This document shows positions 15,938 to 23,047 of a stretch of 64,000 bases of DNA, piece after piece (position 1 is the first letter of the stretch; every line of letters begins with the position of its first letter). The stretch spans positions 1,240,001 through 1,304,000 of the forward strand of contig NZ_JAPENY010000003.1 of the NCBI RefSeq assembly GCF_026341825.1, read 5' to 3'. This stretch comes from Streptomyces sp. NBC_00620. Lineage in GTDB: Bacteria > Actinomycetota > Actinomycetes > Streptomycetales > Streptomycetaceae. The position numbers were made by a program, and so were the translations under genes. The notes beneath the pieces are model-generated. The model ran no database searches and had not been told where the DNA came from. It saw only the letters and a list, made by a program, of their open reading frames with translations.

Positions 15938-17689
15938 TCACTTCTTCTTGGGCGTGATGTTGCCGACGGTGATGCCCTTGGGGTTGAGGTGCGCGATGTG
16001 GCCGCTCTCGGTGCCGGCCGAGGGGTCGATCACACAGTCGATGAGCGCCGGGCCGCCCGTGGCCAGCGCATCGATGAGGGCCGCGGTGACCTCGGCGGGC
16101 GTGGTCGCGCGATAGCCCTTGCCGCCGAACGCCTCGATCATCAGGTCGTGGCGAGCCGAGAGCATCAGGGTGGTCGGCGACGGGGCGTCGTCGAGGGGGT
16201 TGACGTCGTCTCCGCGGTAGACGCCGCCGTTGTTCATGATCACGGTGACCACGGGCAGCTTGTAGCGGCAGATCGTCTCCAGCTCCATGCCGCTGAACCC
16301 GAAGGCGCTGTCGCCCTCGACGGCCACGACCGGGTCGCCGCTCTCGACGGCGGCGGCGATCGCGTACCCCATGCCGATGCCCATGACGCCCCAGGTGCCG
16401 CTGTCGAGGCGGTGCCGGGGTACGTGCATATCGATCACGTTGCGCGCGATGTCCAGCGCGTTGGCGCCCTCGTTGACGATGTACGTCTCGGGGCGCTCGA
16501 CCACGACGTCGCGTACCGCCTTCAGCGCGCCCATGAACTGCATCGGGCTCGGGTCGGCCTTGAGGCGCTCCGCCATCTTGGCGACGTTCTGCGCCGAGCG
16601 CGAGGCCAGTTCCTCCCGCCACGCGGTGGGGGCGGCGATCTGGCCGGGCTTGGTCCGCTCGGCGATCGCGTCGAGCACGGACTCGATGTCACCGACCAGC
16701 GGGGCCGCGATGGGCTGGTTGCTGTCCATCTCCTTGGGCTCGATGTCGATCTGGATGAACTTCGCGTCCGGGTTCCAGCTCGGTGCTTCGCCGTGGTTGA
16801 GCAGCCAGTTCAGGCGGGCGCCGACGAGGACCACGACGTCGGCCTTCTTCAGGGCCAGCGAACGGGCGGTGGCCGCCGACTGCGGGTGGTTGTCGGGCAG
16901 CAGGCCCTTGGCCATCGACATCGGTACGTAGGGAATGCCGGTGGACTCGATGAACTCGCGGATCTTGTCGTCCGTCTGCGCGTAGGCGGCGCCCTTGCCG
17001 AGCATGACCAGGGGCCGCTGCGCCCCCGCAAGCAGCTCGATCGCGCGGTCCACCGCCTCCGGCGCGGGCAGCTGGCGCGGCGCCGGGTCGACGAGCCGGC
17101 TCAGCGTCTTGGCGCCCGCCTCCGCGTCCATGATGGAGCCGAGTACCGCGGCCGGGATGTCGAGGTAGACACCGCCGGGACGTCCGGATATCGCGGTGCG
17201 CAGCGCTCGGGCGATACCGCGGCCGATGTCCTCGACCCGGCTCACGCGGTACGCGGCCTTCACGAACGGCTGCGCCGCGGCGAGTTGGTCCATCTCCTCG
17301 TAGTCGCCCTGTTTGAGGTCGACGAGGTGGCGCTCGCTGGAGCCGGAGATCTGGACCATCGGGAAACAGTTCGTGGTCGCGTTCGCCAGCGCGACAAGCC
17401 CGTTGAGGAAGCCCGGTGCGGACACCGTCAGCGCCACTCCGGGCTTCTTCGTGAGGTAACCGGCCGCCGCAGCCGCGTGTCCCGCGTTGCTCTCGTGGCG
17501 GAAGCCGATGTAACGGATGCCCTGCGCCTGCGCGAGGCGGGCCAAGTCGGTGATCGGGATGCCGACCACCCCGTAGATGGTGTCCACGTCGTTCAACTTG
17601 AGCGCGTCGACGACCAGGTGATACCCGTCGGTGAGCTCCGTCGGAACGTCGGCGGTCGCCGCTGTCTCCAGTGTCGAGGGGGCGGTCAT
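15938..17689 (-). CDS. oxc: Oxalyl-CoA decarboxylase
   Basis: A ThDP-dependent enzyme that splits oxalyl-CoA into formyl-CoA and CO2. At 583 residues it is slightly longer than the about 568-residue Oxalobacter protein. The N-terminal ThDP-PYR domain has the catalytic glutamate in RHESNAGHAAAAAGY. The C-terminal ThDP-binding motif runs from GDSAFGFSGMELE to MNNGGVYRGDD, the version typical of Oxc. The Lys-Lys C-terminus (TPKKK) is charged. ATG 17689 has GGAGG close upstream. A T-N11-A box (17788-17804) lies 99 bp before the start, shared with the divergent CoA-ligase promoter region. It forms an operon with frc. Confidence 0.95.
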   Translation of the reverse strand: MTAPSTLETAATADVPTELTDGYHLVVDALKLNDVDTIYGVVGIPITDLARLAQAQGIRYIGFRHESNAGHAAAAAGYLTKKPGVALTVSAPGFLNGLVALANATTNCFPMVQISGSSERHLVDLKQGDYEEMDQLAAAQPFVKAAYRVSRVEDIGRGIARALRTAISGRPGGVYLDIPAAVLGSIMDAEAGAKTLSRLVDPAPRQLPAPEAVDRAIELLAGAQRPLVMLGKGAAYAQTDDKIREFIESTGIPYVPMSMAKGLLPDNHPQSAATARSLALKKADVVVLVGARLNWLLNHGEAPSWNPDAKFIQIDIEPKEMDSNQPIAAPLVGDIESVLDAIAERTKPGQIAAPTAWREELASRSAQNVAKMAERLKADPSPMQFMGALKAVRDVVVERPETYIVNEGANALDIARNVIDMHVPRHRLDSGTWGVMGIGMGYAIAAAVESGDPVVAVEGDSAFGFSGMELETICRYKLPVVTVIMNNGGVYRGDDVNPLDDAPSPTTLMLSARHDLMIEAFGGKGYRATTPAEVTAALIDALATGGPALIDCVIDPSAGTESGHIAHLNPKGITVGNITPKKK

Positions 17690-17787
17690 GATCCGAGGTC
17701 CTCCTTGGGCAGGTCCTGCCAGTGCGGCTACTCACCTCACCTTCGTGAGCCGCGCTCCCCGCGTCCAAGACCCATCGACGACCAGCT

Positions 17788-17804
17788 GATAAACAGCATC
17801 TATC
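17788..17804. promoter_or_regulatory. LysR-type box before oxc
   Basis: GATAAACAGCATCTATC, a T-N11-A palindrome of the GATAG-N7-CTATC type with one mismatch in the left arm. It is 99 bp from the oxc start, in the usual place for a LysR recognition site around -60 to -65 of a leadered promoter. The same motif occurs at 17847 and 33772. The stretch after the box (CTATCG followed by GCCGGT) is also partly repeated at both sites in this intergenic region. Confidence 0.7.
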
Positions 17805-17846
17805 GACGGCCGGTGGCGAGCCCCTGACCTGCGGCGCGACCCCCTT

Positions 17847-17863
17847 GATAGACACCTGCTATC
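17847..17863. promoter_or_regulatory. LysR-type box before the oxalate-CoA ligase gene
   Basis: GATAGACACCTGCTATC, a perfect GATAG-N7-CTATC inverted repeat with the T-N11-A signature, 93 bp before the ligase start. With the box at 17788-17804 (43 bp away) it suggests a shared, divergent, LysR-controlled oxc / CoA-ligase regulatory region. Confidence 0.75.
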
Positions 17864-17955
17864 GGCCGGTCGCCAGTGCGTATTGGACGCGCACCGCACA
17901 CCACCGCAGGCTCGCAGAGGACTGGTTCATCAGACGTGGCACGGGAGGTGGAGTC

Positions 17956-19545
17956 ATGGCCGTTCCGGCGGCGGCATCCGTGCGCGACGCGGACCGGTAC
18001 CGGCCACCCGCGGTCACGGGCCTCGCCGATCTCCTCGACCGGCACGTACGCGAGCGTCCGCACGCCCGGGCCCTCGTCGTCACCGGGGACCGGGTGCACC
18101 TGTCCTACCGCGCCCTCGCGGCTCTCGCCGACGGCGTGGCGGCCCGGCTCGGTGGCACGGGGCTGCGTCGCGGTGACGCGATCGGGCTGATCTGCGCCAA
18201 CAACGTGGAGTTCGTCGTCGCGCTCCTGGGTGCGGCGCGGGCCGGTCTGGTGGTCGCCCCGCTGGACCCGACACTGCCCGGGTCCCAGCTGTCCGCCCGG
18301 CTCGAAGCGCTGGGCGCACAGGCGCTCCTGCTCGGTCCTTCGGTGGCCGACGCGCCGCCGGCCGCCGAGGTCGCTCTCCCGACCTGGCCGCTCCGCGTTA
18401 TCGCCTCCCGTGCCGGGACGGCGGCGGTCGACCTCGACACCGGCGCGCGTGCGGTGCGCCGAGTGCGGGGCGCGGCCCCCGAACTCTCGGAGCAGGACGC
18501 CCTCGTCCTGTTCACGGCGGGCACCACCGCCCGCGCCAAGATGGTCCCCCTGACGCACGCCAACGTGGCCGCGTCCGTGCGGGGCATCTGCGCCACCTAC
18601 GAGCTGGGGCCGGCCGACGCGACGGTCGCGGTGATGCCGTTCTTCCACGGCCACGGGCTGTTCGCGGCGCTCCTGGCGTCCCTGGCCAGTGGCGGATGCG
18701 TACTGCTGCCCGAGCGGGGACGGTTCTCGGCGCGCACGTTCTGGGACGACATGCACGCCGCGGGCGCCACCTGGTTCACCGCGGTCCCGACCATCCACGA
18801 AATCCTCCTCGACCGGGCGGAGACCGAATACCCGGGCCCGCAGACACCGCCGCTGAAGTTCGTCCGCAGCTGCAGCGCGCCCCTCAACACGGCCACCCAG
18901 CGGGCGCTTGAGCGCACGTTCGGAGCGCCGCTCCTTTCCGCATACGGGATGACCGAGTCCGCGCACCAGGCCACCAGTGAGCCGCTGCCGCCAGGCCCCC
19001 TGAAGCAGGGGTCGGTCGGCCGGCCCACCGGAGTGGAGCTCCGTGTCGTCGACCCGAGCGGGCGGACGTGTCCGGTCGGCACCGAGGGCGAGGTGTGGGT
19101 GCACGGTCCGACCGTCGCCCGCGGCTACCTCGGCGACCCCGGCGAGACGGCCCGCAGTTTCGCCGACGGGTGGCTGCGCACCGGTGACCTGGGCCGCCTG
19201 GACAAGGACGGGTACCTGTCCCTCACCGGACGCATCAAGAACCTCATCAACCGCGGCGGCGAGAAGATCTCGCCCGAGCATGTCGAGGACATCATCGCCG
19301 GGTGTCCCGGAGTCGCCGAGGCGGCCGTGTTCGCCGTCCCCGACGCGGTCTACGGGCAGCGGGTCGGTGCCGCCGTGGTCCTGCGCGAGGGCGAGAGCAT
19401 CGGGTCCGAGCAGATCCTGCGGTACGCCCGTGACCGGCTGGCACCCTTCGAGGTTCCCGACCGGATCGAGCTCGTCGCCGCGCTGCCGCACACCGCCAAG
19501 GGAGCGCTCGACCGGCTTGCGGTGGAGGCCACGTACGCGCCCTGA
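17956..19545 (+). CDS. Oxalate-CoA ligase (AAE3/Pcs60-type acyl-CoA synthetase)
   Basis: A 529-residue ANL-superfamily ligase. The AMP-binding loop is LFTAGTTARAKMVPLTH, a variant of TSGTTGxPK, and the A5 motif is AYGMTESAHQATSEPLP. That Met-Thr-Glu-(Ser/Ala)-His pattern and the following GSVGRPTGVE are distinctive of AAE3/Pcs60 oxalyl-CoA synthetases. The catalytic C-terminal Lys lies in PHTAKGALDR. It would prime the cycle: oxalate + ATP + CoA to oxalyl-CoA. ATG 17956 has GGAGGTGGAG just before it. It is divergent from oxc-frc and convergent with the lysR gene 12 bp downstream. Neighbourhood and motifs agree; the substrate assignment is still by homology. Confidence 0.85.
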   Translation: MAVPAAASVRDADRYRPPAVTGLADLLDRHVRERPHARALVVTGDRVHLSYRALAALADGVAARLGGTGLRRGDAIGLICANNVEFVVALLGAARAGLVVAPLDPTLPGSQLSARLEALGAQALLLGPSVADAPPAAEVALPTWPLRVIASRAGTAAVDLDTGARAVRRVRGAAPELSEQDALVLFTAGTTARAKMVPLTHANVAASVRGICATYELGPADATVAVMPFFHGHGLFAALLASLASGGCVLLPERGRFSARTFWDDMHAAGATWFTAVPTIHEILLDRAETEYPGPQTPPLKFVRSCSAPLNTATQRALERTFGAPLLSAYGMTESAHQATSEPLPPGPLKQGSVGRPTGVELRVVDPSGRTCPVGTEGEVWVHGPTVARGYLGDPGETARSFADGWLRTGDLGRLDKDGYLSLTGRIKNLINRGGEKISPEHVEDIIAGCPGVAEAAVFAVPDAVYGQRVGAAVVLREGESIGSEQILRYARDRLAPFEVPDRIELVAALPHTAKGALDRLAVEATYAP

Positions 19546-19557
19546 GGCGGCCCCGGC

Positions 19558-20493
19558 TCAGCGCACGCGGTGCTCCGCGGCCAGCGGCTGGTTGAAGAAG
19601 TCGTCGAGTGCCAGTCCCGTCGCCGCGTTGACGAACGCCCGGGCCGCGACCGAGCCGGGGGTCGCCGCGTGGATCGCCACCGACACCTGCGCCCCGGCCT
19701 CCGGGTCGACCAGGGGCAGCGCTCTCGTGCGGCCGATCACCGGCATCGCGCGCAGCCACGCGTGCGGCACGATGCTCGCCCACTCACCGCCGCCGACGTG
19801 CGCGTAGAGGGAGGCGATCGAGTCCGTCTCCACCTGCGGGGTCACCACGAACCCCTTGTCGGCGAACACGCTGTCGATGATCTGGCGGATCCTCATGTCG
19901 GGGGTCAGCAGCGCGAGCGGCAGCTGGGCCGCGTCCGCCCAGGTCATCGTGGAGGTGGTCTGCGAGGTCAGCTGGTCGGCGGAGATCAGGAGCATGTACC
20001 GCTCCTGGTACAGCGGGACGACCTGCAGGCCCTCCTGGTCACCGGGGTCGAAGTGGGCGATCGCCACGTCCAGCTCGAAGTCGCGCAGCTGGCGGTGGAG
20101 TTCCTTCGTCGACAGCCGGGAGCGGACCTGCACCTTGGCCAGCGGGTGGGCCGCGCAGAACGCGGCCACGGGCAGCGCCAGGGTCGTCGACGCCGTGGGG
20201 TCCGTGCCCAGCCGCAGGGTTCCGGTGATGCCGGACTGTACGGCGGCCACCTCGGCCTTGAAGGCGTCCTGCTCGGCGAGGATCCGCTTGGCCCATACGA
20301 CGAGCCGTTCGCCCTCCGGGGTGAGGCCCTGGTAGTTGTGCCCGCGGTTGATCAGCGTGACGTTCAGCTCGCGCTCCAGCTTGGCGATCGCCGCCGAGAG
20401 CGCGGGCTGCGAGACGTAGCAGGATTCCGCCGCCCGGGCGAAGTGCCTCTCCCTGGCCACCGCTACGAAGTACTCCAGCTGACGGAACAGCAT
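19558..20493 (-). CDS. LysR-family regulator, likely of the oxalate genes
   Basis: A 311-residue LTTR. The N-terminal winged HTH is textbook (MLFRQLEYFVAVARERHFARAAESCYVSQPALSAAIAKLE), followed by a periplasmic-binding-protein-like effector domain. It lies directly after the oxalate-CoA ligase gene and close to oxc-frc. The T-N11-A boxes at 17788, 17847 and 33772 are of the LTTR type, and this is the only LysR gene in the window, so it is the best candidate to bind them, perhaps with oxalate or an oxalate-derived CoA ester as inducer. An OxlR LysR regulator linked to oxalate growth is known, from memory, in Methylobacterium. Confidence 0.88.
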   Translation of the reverse strand: MLFRQLEYFVAVARERHFARAAESCYVSQPALSAAIAKLERELNVTLINRGHNYQGLTPEGERLVVWAKRILAEQDAFKAEVAAVQSGITGTLRLGTDPTASTTLALPVAAFCAAHPLAKVQVRSRLSTKELHRQLRDFELDVAIAHFDPGDQEGLQVVPLYQERYMLLISADQLTSQTTSTMTWADAAQLPLALLTPDMRIRQIIDSVFADKGFVVTPQVETDSIASLYAHVGGGEWASIVPHAWLRAMPVIGRTRALPLVDPEAGAQVSVAIHAATPGSVAARAFVNAATGLALDDFFNQPLAAEHRVR

Positions 20494-20553
20494 GAACGAC
20501 TCCTCGCTGGTGCCATGTGATCGGCCAAGCCTACCCAGCCTGGCTGGTCACGC

Positions 20554-20721
20554 CCGTTGTCCGCCCCGTTGTCAGCTCCGTTGCCCGCCCCGTTGCCCGC
20601 CCCGTTGCCCGCCCCGTTGCCCGCCCCGTTGCCCGCCCCGTTGCCCGCCCCGTTGCCCGCCCCGTTGCCCGTGCTGCTGCCCGTGCTGCTGCCCGTGCTG
20701 CTGTCAGCTCTGCTGTCCGCT
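20554..20721. repeat. 12-bp tandem repeat (minisatellite) reaching into the panE-like 3' end
   Basis: About 14 tandem copies of a 12-bp unit: seven perfect CCGTTGCCCGCC copies from 20578 to 20661, flanked by variants (CCGTTGTCCGCC, CTGCTGCCCGTG, CTGCTGTCAGCT). The array fills most of the space between lysR and the panE-like gene and contains the panE-like stop codon (20704-20706), which comes from one variant unit. Because 12 is a multiple of three, read-through or a point change at the stop would add a (QQHG)n(QRGG)n tail rather than a frameshift. There are no spacers, so it is not a CRISPR array. Confidence 0.9.
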
Positions 20722-21678
20722 CCGCGCCAGCAGGTCGGTCGCGGCGTGGACCGCGCGCAGGTTGGGTGCCTCGGCGCCGGAGATGTCGGCCATCTCCACC
20801 ACCGCGGTCACGATGGCGTCGAGCTCCAGCTGCTTGCCGGCCTCCAGGTCCTGGAGCATCGACGTCTTGTGGTGCCCCACCCCTTCGGCACCGCGCAGCC
20901 GCTTCTCGATGGAGATGTCGGGTGTGCTGCCGACCCTGGACGCGATGTCGAGGGTCTCCTCCATGAGAAGGGTGACCAGCCGCCGGGTGGGAGCGTGCCG
21001 GCAGATGTCCGCCATCGTCGCCCGGGTCAGCGCACTGATCGGGTTGAAGGCGACATTGCCCATCAGCTTGATCCAGATGTCGTCGCGCAGATTGGGCTCC
21101 ACCGGGCTCTTCAGCCCGCCCGCGACCATGGCCTCGCTCAGGGCCGTGCACCGGTCGGAGACCCCGCCCGCCGGCTCACCGATGGAGAACCTGGTGCCCT
21201 CGAGGTGCCGGATGACTCCTGGGGCCTCGATGACGGTGGCGGGGTAAACCACACAGCCGATGGCCCGCTCCGGTGGCAGCACCCGGCTGGTGGCGCCGTC
21301 CGGGTCGACCGCCTCGATCCGCCGGCCTTCGTAGGGACCGGCCAGTTTGTGGAAGTACCACCACGGAACGCCGTTCTGACCGGCCACCACCGCCGTCCGG
21401 TCGCCGAGCAGCGGGGCCACCAGCGATCCGCTGGACGGGTAGGAGTGCGCCTTCAGCCCCAGGAACACGTAGTCCACGGCACCGATCTCGGCCGGATCGT
21501 CCGTGGCGTGGGGCCGTGCCACGAAGTCGCCGCGCGGGCTCTTCACCTGGACCCCGTGAGCCCGTATCGCCTTCAGATGCTCACCGCGCGCGATCAGGTG
21601 GACCTCTGCCCCACCGCGGTGCAGTGCCGCTCCGACATAGGCGCCGATCGCACCGGCTCCGAGAACGGCGATTTTCAT
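20704..21678 (-). CDS. PanE/ApbA-family reductase, possible oxalyl-CoA reductase
   Basis: A 324-residue ketopantoate-reductase-family protein. The NADP Rossmann motif GAGAIG is at residues 7-12; GQNGV carries the conserved Asn; the catalytic Lys lies in DDIWIKLMGNVAFNPISAL. Classical PanE makes pantoate for CoA, but here the gene sits in the oxalate island and shares a GntR-type operator with moaA. In Methylobacterium extorquens a PanE homologue (PanE2) is, as I recall, an oxalyl-CoA reductase making glyoxylate, and that role would fit better. ATG 21678 has GAGGAG upstream. The stop codon lies inside the 12-bp repeat array, so the last residues (SGQQS) are repeat-derived. Confidence 0.82.
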   Translation of the reverse strand: MKIAVLGAGAIGAYVGAALHRGGAEVHLIARGEHLKAIRAHGVQVKSPRGDFVARPHATDDPAEIGAVDYVFLGLKAHSYPSSGSLVAPLLGDRTAVVAGQNGVPWWYFHKLAGPYEGRRIEAVDPDGATSRVLPPERAIGCVVYPATVIEAPGVIRHLEGTRFSIGEPAGGVSDRCTALSEAMVAGGLKSPVEPNLRDDIWIKLMGNVAFNPISALTRATMADICRHAPTRRLVTLLMEETLDIASRVGSTPDISIEKRLRGAEGVGHHKTSMLQDLEAGKQLELDAIVTAVVEMADISGAEAPNLRAVHAATDLLARSGQQS

Positions 21679-21707
21679 GGCGGCTCCTCTTCGAAGGGGT
21701 CGTGATG

Positions 21708-21725
21708 AATACTGTATGCAGTATC
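21708..21725. promoter_or_regulatory. GntR-type box in the panE-like/moaA divergent promoter
   Basis: AATAC-TGTATGCA-GTATC, a member of the CATAC-N8-GTAT set. The inner 16 bp (ATACTG-TATG-CAGTAT, 21709-21724) form an inverted repeat with 6-bp arms. The box begins 29 bp before the panE-like start and ends 61 bp before the moaA GTG, so one repressor dimer could cover both promoters. Fourteen bases (21707-21720) recur exactly, inverted, at 29785-29798. Confidence 0.8.
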
Positions 21726-21786
21726 CTTGCGAGATGTACAGTCTCGTGGCACAGAGCCACGTGATACGGAGCCAAGGGGGCAGCTC

Positions 21787-22776
21787 GTGCTGATCGACAC
21801 GCATGGCCGGATCGCCACCGATCTACGGGTCTCACTGACCGACCGGTGCAATCTGCGGTGCACGTACTGCATGCCGGAAGAGGGCCTGCGGTGGCTGCCC
21901 AAGCCGGAGTTGCTCACGGACGACGAGATCGTGCGGATGGTCTCGATCGCGGTGACCGAGCTGGGCGTGACCGAGGTGCGCTTCACCGGCGGCGAGCCGC
22001 TGCTCCGCCCTGGCTTGGTGGGCATCGTCGAGCGCTGCGCCGCCCTGGAGCCGCGCCCCAGGCTGTCACTGACCACCAACGGCATCGGCCTGGCCCGCAC
22101 GGCCGAGGCGCTGCGCACCGCCGGGCTCGACCGGGTCAACGTCTCGCTCGACACCCTGAACCCGGAGGTCTTCCGCACCCTCACCCGCCGCGACCGGCAC
22201 CACGACGTCCTCGCCGGCCTCACCGCCGCCCACGACGCGGGCCTCACCCCGGTCAAGGTCAACACGGTCCTGATGCGCGGCGTCAACGACGGCGAGGCCG
22301 CCGACCTGCTCGCCTGGGCCCTCCGCCACGGCTACGAGCTGCGGTTCATCGAGCAGATGCCGCTGGACGCCCAGCACGGCTGGCAGCGCGAGGACATGGT
22401 CACCGCCGCCGAGATCATCGAGCGGCTCTCGGCCCGTTTCGCCCTCACCCCCGAGCCCTCCGCGGTACGCGGCTCCGCGCCCGCCGAACGCTGGCTGGTC
22501 GACGGCGGACCCGGCCGGGTCGGAGTGATCGCCTCCGTCACCCGGCCGTTCTGCCGCGCCTGCGACCGCACCCGGCTCACCGCCGACGGGCAGGTCCGCG
22601 ACTGTCTGTTCGCCCGCGAGGAGTCCGACCTGCGTGCTGTTCTGCGTTCCGGTGCGCCGGACCGGGAGATCGCCGACAGCTGGCGCACCGCGATGTGGGG
22701 CAAGAAGCCGGGCTCGGGCCTCGACGACCCGTCCTTCCTCCAGCCGCAACGCCCCATGTCCGCGATCGGCGGCTGA
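21787..22776 (+). CDS. moaA: GTP 3',8-cyclase MoaA (molybdenum cofactor synthesis)
   Basis: Radical-SAM enzyme for the first step of molybdopterin synthesis from GTP, 329 residues, the usual MoaA length. The SAM cluster motif is CNLRCTYC near the N-terminus; the second 4Fe-4S cluster uses FCRACDRTR with a further Cys at RDCLF, and the protein ends in the required Gly-Gly (SAIGG). GTG 21787 follows AAGGGGG at 6 nt and removes a 20-residue non-homologous leader. No other mo-cofactor gene is near. Its place between panE-like and fds genes and the operator upstream suggest extra cofactor supply when the molybdenum formate dehydrogenases are induced. Confidence 0.95.
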   Translation: MLIDTHGRIATDLRVSLTDRCNLRCTYCMPEEGLRWLPKPELLTDDEIVRMVSIAVTELGVTEVRFTGGEPLLRPGLVGIVERCAALEPRPRLSLTTNGIGLARTAEALRTAGLDRVNVSLDTLNPEVFRTLTRRDRHHDVLAGLTAAHDAGLTPVKVNTVLMRGVNDGEAADLLAWALRHGYELRFIEQMPLDAQHGWQREDMVTAAEIIERLSARFALTPEPSAVRGSAPAERWLVDGGPGRVGVIASVTRPFCRACDRTRLTADGQVRDCLFAREESDLRAVLRSGAPDREIADSWRTAMWGKKPGSGLDDPSFLQPQRPMSAIGG

Positions 22777-22786
22777 CCACCGACTT

Positions 22787-22811
22787 GGGGCCGGTGAGCC
22801 GCACCGGCCCC
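22787..22811. terminator. Hairpin between convergent moaA and fdsD
   Basis: GGGGCCGGTG (22787-22796) pairs perfectly with CACCGGCCCC (22802-22811) across a 5-base loop, 10 bp after the moaA stop and 22 bp from the fdsD stop. Confidence 0.75.
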
Positions 22812-22833
22812 GAGCGCCGGTGCGGCCCGCCGG

Positions 22834-23046
22834 TCAACGCAGCAGCCGGACCGCGGCGACCACCACCGGGTCGAGCCCGTCCGCTCCGGCGTCGACGAAC
22901 TCGTACAGCCGGTTGCGCATGCGCGGGTCCCAGAACTTGCCGATGTGTCCGGCGATCGCCTCGGCGGCCGCGTCACCCGGCAGGTGCACATGGTTCGCCG
23001 CGATCTGGTTCGCCATCCTGGACTCCGGTGCCATCCCGCCCGCCAT
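22834..23046 (-). CDS. fdsD: NAD-dependent formate dehydrogenase delta subunit
   Basis: A 70-residue small subunit recognised by the pattern MANQIAANHVHLP followed by IAGHIGKFWDPRMRNRLYEFV, typical of FdsD. It is needed for assembly or activity of soluble FdsABG complexes in other bacteria; its exact role is not certain. Its ATG is one base after the fdsA stop, so it closes the fdsGBAD operon. The FdhD-like sulfurtransferase (fdsC) often present in such operons is not found in this window. Confidence 0.88.
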   Translation of the reverse strand: MAGGMAPESRMANQIAANHVHLPGDAAAEAIAGHIGKFWDPRMRNRLYEFVDAGADGLDPVVVAAVRLLR

Positions 23047-23047
23047 C

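Noticed and set aside
14561..17827. A very long open frame on the + strand opposite frc and oxc
   Set aside because: It is antisense to two clearly recognisable enzymes, its product is low-complexity Gly/Val/Asp/Arg-rich sequence, and such mirror frames are a known result of the strong third-position GC bias.
17690..17955. GntR-type box in the oxc/ligase divergent region
   Set aside because: No CATAC or GTATG half-site with correct spacing is present there; only the LysR-type boxes are found.
20554..20721. Repeat array considered as CRISPR
   Set aside because: Units are 12 bp, directly abutting, with no unique spacers and no cas genes nearby.
20557..21705. Frame encoding repeated Leu-Pro-Ala-Pro through the minisatellite
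   Set aside because: It is produced by the 12-bp repeat and continues antisense to the panE-like gene.
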